Of a stretch of DNA of 64,000 nt, positions 26,458 to 35,628 are shown piece by piece. A program made the position numbers and the translations under genes. This stretch comes from an uncultured Rickettsiales bacterium. GTDB lineage: Bacteria; Pseudomonadota; Alphaproteobacteria; Micavibrionales; GCA-2720935. The notes beneath the pieces were generated by a model. It saw nothing but the letters and a program-made list of their open reading frames with translations. It searched no databases and was not told the origin of the DNA. Each line of letters opens with the position of its first letter. Position 1 is the stretch's first letter. Location of the stretch: NCBI GenBank assembly GCA_950054255.1, contig CATLOR010000001.1, forward strand, positions 124,001 to 188,000, in the 5' to 3' direction.

Positions 26458-27618
26458 ATGTTATCACGATTAGCGTCAGATAAACTCTTAAAACATCTAG
26501 ATAAGCTAGAATATGGCTCATTGGAGATGAGAACACCTGACGGTCGTTCGCATCAATTCCAAGGAAGGAAGCCTGGTGCTTCTGCACAATTAGATATTCA
26601 TGATTGGGGTGTCTTCTCTAATCTGGCAACAGGTGGTGATATTGCTTTTGCTCAAGACTATAAAAAAGGATTATGGGATAGTGACAATATCCAAAATCTT
26701 TTAGCTTTGGGCATTAAAAACGATTCTGTAATCAACCCATATGTGTTTGGGAATAAACTTTATCAAATGGTCGCGAGATTGTCCTATTTATTCAGGCCAA
26801 ATAGTATAAAAGGAAGCAAGGATAATATTCACGCTCATTACGATATAGGAAATGATTTTTATAAATTGTGGCTTGATCCGACAATGACTTACTCATCTGC
26901 TCTTTATAAAAACACCCAAGACACATTAGAAGATGCACAACTGCATAAATACAACAGAATTTTATCATGTCTAAATGACACGAAAGGTTCTTTACTTGAA
27001 ATAGGTTGTGGCTGGGGCGGCTTTGCTGAACAAGCCATGAAACAAGGTGACTTTGATATCAAGGGAATAACAATTTCCGAGAAACAGTTTGACTACGCAA
27101 AAAAACGTCTCGGGGGCAAAGCTACAATTGCCCTCGAAGACTATCGTCATCAAACAGGCACCTTCGATCATATTGTCTCAATTGAAATGTTTGAGGCCGT
27201 AGGGGAAGCATATTGGAAACAGTATTTTGATCAAATTAAAAGACTACTTTCCAAATCAGGCAAAGCCGTCATCCAGACCATCACAATTGACGATCATCAC
27301 TTTGACACATACCGAAAAAGTGGTGACTTCATCCGTAGTTATATTTTCCCTGGGGGCATGTTACCAAGCGTGTCACGTTTTAAACAAGAAGCAAAAAAAG
27401 CAGGCCTGCGCGTAGAAAATACTTTTGAATTTGGTCAAGACTATGCACGTACACTGACAGAGTGGTTAGATCGCTTTGATGCTCAAAAAGACACGATTAA
27501 AGCTCTTGGTCTTGATGATGCTTTCATGCGTCTATGGCATTTCTATTTTGCGGGCTGTATTGCAGGCTTTTCAACAGGGCGTACAAATGTCATGCAAGCA
27601 GAGGTCGTGCATGCTTAA
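26458..27618 (+). CDS. cyclopropane-fatty-acyl-phospholipid synthase-family methyltransferase
   Basis: A SAM-dependent methyltransferase that acts on unsaturated chains of membrane phospholipids. Seen: the SAM-binding LLEIGCGWGGFAEQA, HAHYDIGNDFYKLWLDPTMTYSSA typical of the CFA family, and C-terminal GCIAGFSTGRTNVMQ. 386 residues from the ATG at 26458, which follows AAGGA by about 13 nt; an ATG at 26398 would add 20 residues with no ribosome site. It overlaps the next gene by 8 bases. With the flavoprotein upstream it could make methylated, cyclopropane or furan acyl chains. Confidence 0.88.
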   Translation: MLSRLASDKLLKHLDKLEYGSLEMRTPDGRSHQFQGRKPGASAQLDIHDWGVFSNLATGGDIAFAQDYKKGLWDSDNIQNLLALGIKNDSVINPYVFGNKLYQMVARLSYLFRPNSIKGSKDNIHAHYDIGNDFYKLWLDPTMTYSSALYKNTQDTLEDAQLHKYNRILSCLNDTKGSLLEIGCGWGGFAEQAMKQGDFDIKGITISEKQFDYAKKRLGGKATIALEDYRHQTGTFDHIVSIEMFEAVGEAYWKQYFDQIKRLLSKSGKAVIQTITIDDHHFDTYRKSGDFIRSYIFPGGMLPSVSRFKQEAKKAGLRVENTFEFGQDYARTLTEWLDRFDAQKDTIKALGLDDAFMRLWHFYFAGCIAGFSTGRTNVMQAEVVHA

Positions 27619-28138
27619 ACCATCTCTCTTTATTTTTACAGGCGTGATCTTTTTCACGGTGAATGCTTTTGCTTTTAACAATCAAAACATAAATGCTTAC
27701 ATTCCTAATGGAAAGCTTGTCGGCACAGGTCAGGCTTCTATTATGTTTTGGGATTTGTATGAAGCTTCTCTCTTTGCACCTGAGGGAGTCTTTTCTCAAG
27801 ATAAGCCTTTTGCTATTTCGTTAAAATATCTAATGGATATTGAAGGGAGAGAAATAGCAGACCATTCCACAAAAGAAATGCGTCGCCTAGGTGTTTCAGA
27901 TGAAGTCAAGTTGGCTACGTGGCATAGCCAAATGGATAATCTTTTCCCAAATGTTAAAGAAGGCAATCAAATAACAGGTATTTACACATCTGATAAAAGA
28001 TCTATATTCTATAAAGACGATCATAAAATCGGTGAGATTAAAGACCCCGAATTTGGACACAATTTCTTTCGAATATGGCTTGATCAAAAGACAGAACTAC
28101 CCACTCTTCGCCTCAAACTAATAGGAGCAACTCCGTGA
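27611..28138 (+). CDS. exported chalcone isomerase-like protein
   Basis: A signal peptide (hydrophobic residues 5-20, ending ...NAFAF) is followed by a chalcone-isomerase-like fold, recognised from the GTGQASIMFWDLYEASLFAPEG start and the FGHNFFRIWLDQKTELPTLRLKLIG end. Bacterial members have no proven reaction and may bind fatty acids. The ATG at 27611 has AGAGG about 8 nt upstream and overlaps the methyltransferase stop; the MFS gene overlaps its own stop (GTGA). It is a standard member of this lipid cluster. Confidence 0.78.
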   Translation: MLKPSLFIFTGVIFFTVNAFAFNNQNINAYIPNGKLVGTGQASIMFWDLYEASLFAPEGVFSQDKPFAISLKYLMDIEGREIADHSTKEMRRLGVSDEVKLATWHSQMDNLFPNVKEGNQITGIYTSDKRSIFYKDDHKIGEIKDPEFGHNFFRIWLDQKTELPTLRLKLIGATP

Positions 28139-29436
28139 CACAAAAACTGCCATACAAAGATTTATTCCAGTATGGCTTTTTAGCACTTCCTGTTGCTTTT
28201 GTTGGCTTACCTTTATATATCTATGCACCTGATTTTTATGCCACTCAAGGAGGCCTATCTTTAAGCCTCATTGGTGCAATTATGATTTTTATTAGGCTTT
28301 ATGATGCCATCCAAGACCCTATTCTTGGTTATATTAGTCAAAAATACGCACACCATAGTTTAACGCTTATCATTGCGGCAATGGTTATAACAGCGCTTAG
28401 TTTTTTTATGCTCTTTCACCCAAATCACGCTTTGATCCAGTTGTGGTTTATACTCTCCTTGCTTCTTTTAACAACGAGTTTTAGTATTTTATCGATTAAC
28501 TTAAATAGTCTAGGGAGTTTATGGTCCCAAGATCCTGAAAATAAAGTACGTATCACATCTGTACGAGAAGCGTGTAATATTATCGGGCTTCTAATGGCTG
28601 CTATTCTTCCTAATATCATAGGGTTTTCTTACACATCTTACCTCTTAATAGGCCTTATTATTATAGCAGGTATTTTGTTTATCCCTTGGTATCATAACCA
28701 TAAAGGAAGCATAAGTACGTATGAGCCAAAAGCATCTTTTAAACACTTTAAATTTATTTTTATAGACAAAGATTATAGATGGTTTTTTATCATTTATGGG
28801 ATCAGCATGCTCTCTGCGTCTATCCCCGGAGCTTTAATTATTTTTTATGTGCGCGATTTCTTAGATGCTCAATCTTTAACGGGTGTGTTTCTATTGCTTT
28901 ATTTTATTTCTGGTGGCCTTTCCATGCCTCTATGGCAATATCTGTCCCGTAAAATAGGCATGGGACGTGCTTGGCTTTTATCAATGCTCCTTGCGATCGC
29001 TACATTTAGTTGGACGTATTTTTTAAACAGTGGTGACTTGTATCCTTTCGCGCTTATTTGCCTCCTATCAGGCATTGCTTTTGGAGCAGAGCTTGCCATT
29101 CCTCCTGCTATTTTATCAGCCCTGATTGATAAAGAAAAACATGAGTCAAATACACCACTTTATTTTTCTGGTTTTGCCTTTTTGCTTAAAACTGCCTTTG
29201 CTTTAGGAAGTGGCATTGCTTTTTTAATACTCGGAGAATCCGGATTTATTCCTAGTAACGACAACTCTGAGCAAGCACTTAATATGCTCTGTTTTGTCTA
29301 TGCTCTCTTACCTAATATCATCAAAATAATCGCCGCTTCTGTTTTGGGATTGTGGCTTTATCATTTAAATAAAGGAGATAACAACAATGAGAATTCTTTT
29401 ACTCATATGCTTAATAGGGGGTACATTCATGCTTAG
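28135..29436 (+). CDS. MFS transporter of the lipid cluster
   Basis: 433 residues with about 12 transmembrane helices and an MFS_2 (GPH-like) look: N-terminal loop RLYDAIQDPILGYIS, which carries the D-x3-DP pattern of that family. It may flip or move a lipid or precursor. It starts at GTG 28135 behind TAGGAG, overlapping the previous stop by 4 bases, and its end overlaps the next gene by 50 bases. Confidence 0.82.
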   Translation: MTQKLPYKDLFQYGFLALPVAFVGLPLYIYAPDFYATQGGLSLSLIGAIMIFIRLYDAIQDPILGYISQKYAHHSLTLIIAAMVITALSFFMLFHPNHALIQLWFILSLLLLTTSFSILSINLNSLGSLWSQDPENKVRITSVREACNIIGLLMAAILPNIIGFSYTSYLLIGLIIIAGILFIPWYHNHKGSISTYEPKASFKHFKFIFIDKDYRWFFIIYGISMLSASIPGALIIFYVRDFLDAQSLTGVFLLLYFISGGLSMPLWQYLSRKIGMGRAWLLSMLLAIATFSWTYFLNSGDLYPFALICLLSGIAFGAELAIPPAILSALIDKEKHESNTPLYFSGFAFLLKTAFALGSGIAFLILGESGFIPSNDNSEQALNMLCFVYALLPNIIKIIAASVLGLWLYHLNKGDNNNENSFTHMLNRGYIHA

Positions 29437-29923
29437 TTCATGTTCAAAACTTGATATAGATACGTATAAAAATCAAACACCATCAGTTGATGTAAAAACA
29501 TATTTCACAGGTCCTATCAAAGCATGGGGACTTGTACAAAATCGTAAAGGCGAAGTCGTTAGACGCTTTGATGTCGATATGTATGGTTCGTGGAATGGAG
29601 ATACAGGAACCTTAAAAGAAACCTTTGATTATTATGATGGTGAAAAACAAAATCGTATATGGACGATTACAAAACTTGATGAAAACAGATATGAAGGGAC
29701 AGCCTCTGACATCATTGGCAAAGCCACAGGAGAAAGCCAAGGAAGCGCCATCCGTTGGGCTTACCAAATGGATCTCCCTGTTGGAGATACAACTTATAAA
29801 ATCACTTTTGATGATTGGATGTTCCATATGAATGATGATGTTTTAATCAATAGATCTTATCTGAAAAAGTTTGGTTTTACTGTCGCCGAGCTAACCTTGT
29901 TCATGCAAAAACAAGAAGAATAA
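29387..29923 (+). CDS. DUF3833 lipoprotein
   Basis: A lipoprotein signal with lipobox LSSC (Cys near 19) is followed by a DUF3833 domain (VKTYFTGPIKAWGLVQNRKGEVVRRF, KFGFTVAELTLFM at the end). Function unknown, but it is regularly the last gene of this cluster. AAAGGAG precedes the ATG, which lies inside the MFS gene. A strong terminator starts at its stop codon. Confidence 0.8.
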   Translation: MRILLLICLIGGTFMLSSCSKLDIDTYKNQTPSVDVKTYFTGPIKAWGLVQNRKGEVVRRFDVDMYGSWNGDTGTLKETFDYYDGEKQNRIWTITKLDENRYEGTASDIIGKATGESQGSAIRWAYQMDLPVGDTTYKITFDDWMFHMNDDVLINRSYLKKFGFTVAELTLFMQKQEE

Positions 29924-29957
29924 AAAAAAGCCCAGAACATAAATCCTGGGCTTTTTT
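29924..29957. terminator. bidirectional terminator between the lipid cluster and katG
   Basis: A perfect 12-bp stem (AAAAAAGCCCAG / CTGGGCTTTTTT) with a 10-nt loop and T runs on both strands serves the two convergent genes. Confidence 0.9.
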
Positions 29958-29976
29958 ATAAAGAATAGGAACGCTT

Positions 29977-32193
29977 TTAAGAACGATCAAGATTCATAAC
30001 CTTAACCCATGCTTTAATAAAATCATCAACGAATTTTTTCTTTGAGTCATCATAAGCATACACTTCTGCAATGGCGCGCAATTCTGAATTAGAGCCAAAA
30101 ACCAAATCAACTGGTGTTGCTGTCCATTTCAAATCGCCTGTCTTGCGATCATAGCCTTTATAAACAGTTTCAGCTTTCTCCCATTTTGTAGACATGTCTA
30201 ACAAATTGACAAAGAAGTCATTGGTTAAAGCGCCTTTCTGCGTCGTGAAAACACCCTGCTTAATACCAGAACTGTTTGCACCAAGAACACGCATCCCACC
30301 AATAAGAACTGTCATTTCAGGAACACTTAAACCTAAAAGATCTGCTTTTTCCACTAACATATCTGCTGGTGAACCATAGCTATTCGTATTGTAATAATTA
30401 CGAAAAGCATCTGCTGTTGGTTCTAAAACGGCAAACGCGTCACTATCTGTTTGCTCTTGTGTCGCATCAACACGCCCTGGTGTAAAGGGAACTGTTACAT
30501 CTTTAAAGCCTGCTTTTTCAGCAGCCATCTCAATAGCAACACCGCCAGCCAAAACAATCATATCCGCCATAGAAACTTGCTTATTACCAGATAAGTCCTG
30601 ATTAAATTCATTACGAATTTCTTCTAACTGCGTCAAAATTGTTTGTAACTTTTCTGGCTCATTAACAGCCCAACTTTTTTGTGGTTCTAGACGAATACGC
30701 GCTCCATTTGCTCCACCACGCATATCACTTGCGCGGAAGGTCGATGCAGAAGCCCAAGCAGTCTTGATTAACTCAGATACAGCAATATCTGCATCTGCAA
30801 TTTCTTTCTTAAGCTTAATCACATCTTGCGTGTCTATTACCGCATAATCAGCCTCAGGAAGAGGGTCTTGCCACAAGAAGGTTTCTTCTGGAATATCATT
30901 GCCAATATAACGTGAAATTGGCCCCATATCGCGGTGTGTTAATTTAAACCAGGCACGTGCAAAGGCGAGCTCAAACTCTTCTGGGTTCTCATGAAAACGC
31001 ATTGCAATTTTTCTAAACTCAGGATCTTCTTTCAAAGATAAATCTGTCGTAAACATAATAGGTGCATGATATTTATCTTCAATATGTGCATCTGGAACAA
31101 GTTCAGCTGCTGACTCATCTGTTGGAATCCATTGTGTTGCCCCAGCAGGACTTTTTGTTTGTTTCCATTCAAAATTAAATAAGTTATCTAAATACATATG
31201 TGTCCATTGAGCTGGGGCAGATGTCCATGCGCCTTCTAAACCACTTGTAATTGTATCTTCTGAATGACCTTTACCGCATTTGTTTTTCCAGCCAAATCCT
31301 TGTTGCTCAAGCGGTGCTGCTGCCGGTTCTGCGTCAACACATTCTTCCACCTTGTGAGCACCATGTGCTTTACCAAATGTGTGCCCACCAGCAATCAAGG
31401 CGACAATTTCTTCATCATTCATTGCCATACGACCAAAAGATTCACGAATATCTTTTGCTGCAGCTAAAGGATCTGGATTACCATTTGGACCCTCAGGATT
31501 CACATAGATAAGCCCCATTTGTACAGCAGCAACAGGGCCTTTTAATTTACCCTCATTATCACGGCGCTTCGTATCCTTTTCTAAGAAAACATCTTCAGGG
31601 CCCCAATAAACGATATCTGGTTCCCAATCATCTGTACGACCACCAGCAAAGCCTAGTGTTTTAAAACCCATATTTTCCATGGCAACATTACCGGTTAAAA
31701 CCATCAAGTCAGCCCATGAAATAGAACGTCCATATTTTTGCTTAATCGGCCATAAAAGACGGCGCGCTTTATCTAAGCTTGCATTATCTGGCCAGCTATT
31801 TAAAGGATCAAAACGTTGTTGACCACCAGCAGCGCCACCGCGTCCATCAATTGTACGATAAGTACCAGCACTGTGCCATGCCATACGAATAAAGAAAGGA
31901 CCATAATTCCCATAGTCTGCAGGCCACCAATCTTGAGATGTTGTTAAAACAGCATCAATATCTTTTTTAACAGCTGCTAAATCAAGACTCTTAAATGCGG
32001 CCGCATAATCAAACTTTTCTCCATACGGATTTGAGGCTTGGTCATGATCTCTTAAAGGGTTTAAATTAAGTTGCTCTGGCCACCAAAATTGATTGGTTTT
32101 CATCTCTCCAGGAGATGCCATAGAAGCAGAAGAAAGTGACACAATCATTGCGCCAGCCATTGCTGTGCTTAATAAAATCTTTTTTACATTCAT
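29977..32193 (-). CDS. katG: catalase-peroxidase with a signal peptide (periplasmic KatG)
   Basis: Bifunctional haem enzyme removing hydrogen peroxide. The distal pocket [11 protein letters not shown], the proximal [10 protein letters not shown] and the Tyr (LIYVNPEGP) and Met (FGRMAMND) of the Met-Tyr-Trp crosslink are all present; the second, inactive half is complete (738 residues). Unlike cytoplasmic KatG it begins with a typical Sec signal ([20 protein letters not shown], cleavage near SMA-SP), as in KatP-type enzymes. AAGGAC precedes the ATG. It is a single-gene unit between a terminator and a 160-base AT-rich upstream region in which I could not identify an OxyR or Fur site. Confidence 0.95.
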   Translation of the reverse strand: MNVKKILLSTAMAGAMIVSLSSASMASPGEMKTNQFWWPEQLNLNPLRDHDQASNPYGEKFDYAAAFKSLDLAAVKKDIDAVLTTSQDWWPADYGNYGPFFIRMAWHSAGTYRTIDGRGGAAGGQQRFDPLNSWPDNASLDKARRLLWPIKQKYGRSISWADLMVLTGNVAMENMGFKTLGFAGGRTDDWEPDIVYWGPEDVFLEKDTKRRDNEGKLKGPVAAVQMGLIYVNPEGPNGNPDPLAAAKDIRESFGRMAMNDEEIVALIAGGHTFGKAHGAHKVEECVDAEPAAAPLEQQGFGWKNKCGKGHSEDTITSGLEGAWTSAPAQWTHMYLDNLFNFEWKQTKSPAGATQWIPTDESAAELVPDAHIEDKYHAPIMFTTDLSLKEDPEFRKIAMRFHENPEEFELAFARAWFKLTHRDMGPISRYIGNDIPEETFLWQDPLPEADYAVIDTQDVIKLKKEIADADIAVSELIKTAWASASTFRASDMRGGANGARIRLEPQKSWAVNEPEKLQTILTQLEEIRNEFNQDLSGNKQVSMADMIVLAGGVAIEMAAEKAGFKDVTVPFTPGRVDATQEQTDSDAFAVLEPTADAFRNYYNTNSYGSPADMLVEKADLLGLSVPEMTVLIGGMRVLGANSSGIKQGVFTTQKGALTNDFFVNLLDMSTKWEKAETVYKGYDRKTGDLKWTATPVDLVFGSNSELRAIAEVYAYDDSKKKFVDDFIKAWVKVMNLDRS

Positions 32194-32355
32194 ATCTATA
32201 CCGTCCTTATAAATTAATGATTAATTACATTATAAAAATGTATCAAAATGATCTTATTAATAACTTTCGTCTATGTATAATCATTTTTTCCTATAGGAAT
32301 CATAACTAAAAAGCATATATGAACATAAAAATTACGATCATAACGCCTTAAAGCC

Positions 32356-32778
32356 TTATTTTGCGGGGCTGTGGGGATGGAAATGCGGATAATCCTGTTT
32401 ATGATCGTGATGGTGGTGGTGGTGCCAATCTTTTTCAATAGGGTCTTGATGCTCATGAAAAAGTGTCTGATGCACCCCCCATGAAGCAAGACCAAAAGCG
32501 AGAGCTACTGAATAGCGTTTTGCTAAAGACTTTAAACCAGTCCCCTTATGAGTGTGGCTTTTAACGAAGAATTTATGACCGACATACTCTCCAATAACTG
32601 CTCCACTCATAGCAAATCCTAACTCCAAAACAGGATTATGATTAAGAGCGGATATACCAATAAACCCTGCGGCAAAGCTAAGAATACAACAAGGAGCATG
32701 TTCTATCAAAAGTGTTAACCCCTTTGTTTTAAAGGAATTATAATTAAAATAAGAGGATAGTTTTTGAGCAGGCATCAT
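32356..32778 (-). CDS. small membrane protein with His-rich tail
   Basis: 140 residues: a Cys-Cys pair (HAPCCILSF), two or three hydrophobic segments, then a tail with six consecutive His within HHHHHHDHK and further His. The layout recalls small metal-carrying membrane proteins (MerC-like), but I cannot assign a family. It is the last gene of the operon that starts at 37744, 14 nt after the cysteine synthase fusion, and so under the Zur-type operator. A second small membrane protein encoded at 39062 shares a similar order of helices and an (H/N)EHQ(D/E) motif. The tail suggests zinc or other transition-metal binding. Confidence 0.6.
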   Translation of the reverse strand: MMPAQKLSSYFNYNSFKTKGLTLLIEHAPCCILSFAAGFIGISALNHNPVLELGFAMSGAVIGEYVGHKFFVKSHTHKGTGLKSLAKRYSVALAFGLASWGVHQTLFHEHQDPIEKDWHHHHHHDHKQDYPHFHPHSPAK

Positions 32779-32792
32779 TCAACTCTTCTCTA

Positions 32793-34109
32793 TCAAAAGC
32801 CAACATTCTTTAAGGGTTTATCAAGGCTACGCCAACTTAAAACACCACCGCCTAATGAATAAGCTTGATAACCTCTTGATTGTAGATAAGAGGCATAATG
32901 ATGTGTCTTCTCACCTACTTGGCAAACAAGTAAAATCGTTTGCTCTTTAGGAAAAGGATAAGATCCATCAACCATTTGATCTAACAATTCCAATGGAATA
33001 TTAATCGAGTTTGGTAGCGCCATCATTTTATAGGATAAGTTCCCGCGAACATCAATTATAAGGGGCGCTTTCTCTGCGATCCATTTTTCAGCCTCTTCAG
33101 CTTGAATGGCATAATTATCATTCACCAAAGATTTAAAAGCTTTAATTGAGTCTGGTTTTGGCTTCTGGTTGAAATACTCAGGACGTCTTTCACGCACATA
33201 TTCTGTGTACCACTCCATACGGTCGCAAACAATAAAGACCGCCTTTTTGCGTTCTGTTAATGTTGGATCAATTTCTCTTAGGTATTTTAATGTACCCAAA
33301 TAACTCGCACCACTTGTTGGGCCACATAAAATGCCGCATTTCTTAACCAATTCCATCATCGCATCACAAGAATCACCAGAATCTACATAAACAAAATCGT
33401 TATAGTGATCCTTTGTGAATAGACCTGACTCCCACATTTGATCGAGAGAACGAATCCCAGGAATAAAGTCATTCTTTGCCGCGCAAATCCCAACAGCCAC
33501 AAGGTCCTTATTTGCATCATCACGGATACGCTTGGCCGCTCCTAATGTCGAGCCACTTGTCCCAAGGCCACCAAAGAAATAATCAACAGCACCTAAATCA
33601 TCAACAATCTCTTTTCCTGTTGTTTCATAGTGAATTTGTGGGTTCTTTTCATTCGTGAATTGAGAGGGGAAATAAGCTTCACCTGGGTTTTCTTTTACCG
33701 CACGTTCAATTAAAAATTGTGGATCATTTGGGTCATTCGGGTCAAAACACTCACTTCCACCTAATACTTCTTCAATCTCTGCACCCATCATACGGACAAC
33801 ATCTTTTACTTGATCAACCTTGGCTAAATAAGTAATCAATTTTGTATTCACACCGTTCATCGCAGCGATCGCTTGTAGAGCTTTTGCCGTATTCCCACTT
33901 GAATTTTCAAAGATTGTTTTTTTGTTTTTTTTGATATCTTCTAAATCATCTTTAACAATGCCCCAAGCAACGCGGTCTTTAACCGACCCGAACGGGTTTA
34001 ACATTTCCATCTTGCCGTACAGATCAATATTTTTTAAACCATGCACTTCTTCAGGAATTTTAATAAGAGGTGTATTACCAATTAAGTCTGTGATTTTTTC
34101 AACAATCAT
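32793..34109 (-). CDS. cysteine synthase-like PLP enzyme fused to a rhodanese domain
   Basis: 438 residues. The first 320 form a fold type II PLP enzyme of the CysK/SbnA group, with the PLP Lys in NPFGSVKDR (near 45) and SSGNTAKALQAIAAMNG. The last 100 form a rhodanese with Cys in LLVCQVGEKTHHYA and the ending SLGGGVLSW. CysK relatives make Cys from acetylserine and sulfide, or 2,3-diaminopropionate from phosphoserine and an amine donor (SbnA type). The rhodanese could deliver persulfide sulfur to the synthase. It is preceded by its own TAGGAGAC site just after the decarboxylase gene. Substrate unknown; the decarboxylase, desulfurase and ATPase neighbours argue against housekeeping Cys synthesis. 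Confidence 0.85.
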   Translation of the reverse strand: MIVEKITDLIGNTPLIKIPEEVHGLKNIDLYGKMEMLNPFGSVKDRVAWGIVKDDLEDIKKNKKTIFENSSGNTAKALQAIAAMNGVNTKLITYLAKVDQVKDVVRMMGAEIEEVLGGSECFDPNDPNDPQFLIERAVKENPGEAYFPSQFTNEKNPQIHYETTGKEIVDDLGAVDYFFGGLGTSGSTLGAAKRIRDDANKDLVAVGICAAKNDFIPGIRSLDQMWESGLFTKDHYNDFVYVDSGDSCDAMMELVKKCGILCGPTSGASYLGTLKYLREIDPTLTERKKAVFIVCDRMEWYTEYVRERRPEYFNQKPKPDSIKAFKSLVNDNYAIQAEEAEKWIAEKAPLIIDVRGNLSYKMMALPNSINIPLELLDQMVDGSYPFPKEQTILLVCQVGEKTHHYASYLQSRGYQAYSLGGGVLSWRSLDKPLKNVGF

Positions 34110-34119
34110 AAATTGTCTC

Positions 34120-35628
34120 CTACATATTTAAAAAGGGATTATAATTTTCATCCAAAGCCCAAGAAAATTTATTCTCTTCGAGTTCAGTAATGGCTATTTT
34201 TTGTGCAAGCGGTTGCTGCAATACTTTTGTTTCGGCAAAATCCATTTGATAAGCTGCTGTATTAATGAAAGCAACCACATCGCCGTCTTTTAATTGATAT
34301 TTCGGAAATGTTTTTTGATATTGGATCATGTCATGTGTTAAACACAAATTACCCACATAAAACACACCGTCATTCGCACTCTCTCTATCTCCATTATCAC
34401 GATAAATCACAACAGGATCTGTCATTAATTTTAACTGTGTCGAATTTAAATTTGTGCGGTTCATACCAAGAGAAACAAGTGTTTCTCCCATCAAAGAAGG
34501 CTTCGTCATATTAACGCGCCCGAGTGTTATACCGCAATGATCTAACATCGCCCTTCCAGGCTCTACATAAAGTTCTAACAAACTCTCACTTAGAATTTTA
34601 GCTAAAGACTGATTATCAAATCCTTTTAAAGGTGTATCAATGACGGATGCCAGATCACCCGCGCCGTCTTCCTTATGCCAATGTTCCATGAAATTAGGCG
34701 CCCCTTTTAAAAGGCCTTCTTCTTTTCTAAAACCAAGACCACTATTATTCCATGTCAAAGAGGCACGATCCCCAAGAACAGACTCTTTTAAAGTTTCAAC
34801 ATAAGAATTCCACTCATCTTGTGAATTCGCATAACGAATACGATAGCCACCCCCAATATCAATACCTTTTGGTGAAAGCCCTCTATTCATTGCTTCAAAT
34901 ATTAACTCTAAACATTGTTCAATCGCAATAGGACGACGAATATAATCACCTGCATTAAAATGAAATGAAAATCCTTGGAACTCTAAAACATCTTTATGAT
35001 CTATAAGGAAGTCTAAAACCTGCGAGGCTTCACTTACACGAATACCAAAAGCGCTATCTTGTTTTGTAAATTTCACCAGATCTGACTCAAAACCATCCAG
35101 ACGGACTAATATCCTCACCTTACGAGATAAAGATAGAGATGCATGCATCTCCACAATTTTTTTCAACTCAGAAAAATTATCAACATTGATTAAAATATCA
35201 TGTTGAATACACAAAAATAAATATTCTGCACTTTTAGGGCCTGTTGCTTCAATGCGCGAAGAATGGAATCCTGCTGCTAGCCCATTTTTAATCTCCCCTT
35301 CAGAAGATACATCCAATCCAACACTCGCCATAGAAGCACGTCTTTTTAATGCCAAAGATTTATTTGGTTTTGATGTATAAAAAATACGTCCTTGTAAGTG
35401 ACGATCTTTATAAACCTGTTCAAACTTATCGATATTTTCAACAATATGATCTGGAAAGATAATATTAAGAGGCGAACCGACACCGTCTATCAGAGAGAAA
35501 ACCAATTCTTTATTATCCAAGAAACGTTTAATTGATGGATGAAGCGCGGGTGTCACACTTGGCTTATTTTTATCAAACCCCTTATTCCCTAATAAATCAT
35601 CGGCAAGACATTGCGTATCTTTTTGCAT
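34120..35628 (-). CDS. fold type III PLP-dependent decarboxylase-like protein (Y4yA-like)
   Basis: 502 residues related to diaminopimelate/ornithine decarboxylases: the PLP Lys region FYTSKPNKSLALK near residue 90, glycine-rich GFSFHFNAGDY and GIDIGGGYRI, and C-terminal YVEPGRAMLDHCG. It is longer than LysA and resembles the Y4yA group known from the Rhizobium NGR234 plasmid, where a CysK-like gene also occurs. Possible reactions are decarboxylation of a diamino acid or of a conjugate, as SbnH does in staphyloferrin B synthesis. Its ATG overlaps the stop of the ATPase gene (TGATG), indicating translational coupling. Confidence 0.78.
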   Translation of the reverse strand: MQKDTQCLADDLLGNKGFDKNKPSVTPALHPSIKRFLDNKELVFSLIDGVGSPLNIIFPDHIVENIDKFEQVYKDRHLQGRIFYTSKPNKSLALKRRASMASVGLDVSSEGEIKNGLAAGFHSSRIEATGPKSAEYLFLCIQHDILINVDNFSELKKIVEMHASLSLSRKVRILVRLDGFESDLVKFTKQDSAFGIRVSEASQVLDFLIDHKDVLEFQGFSFHFNAGDYIRRPIAIEQCLELIFEAMNRGLSPKGIDIGGGYRIRYANSQDEWNSYVETLKESVLGDRASLTWNNSGLGFRKEEGLLKGAPNFMEHWHKEDGAGDLASVIDTPLKGFDNQSLAKILSESLLELYVEPGRAMLDHCGITLGRVNMTKPSLMGETLVSLGMNRTNLNSTQLKLMTDPVVIYRDNGDRESANDGVFYVGNLCLTHDMIQYQKTFPKYQLKDGDVVAFINTAAYQMDFAETKVLQQPLAQKIAITELEENKFSWALDENYNPFLNM

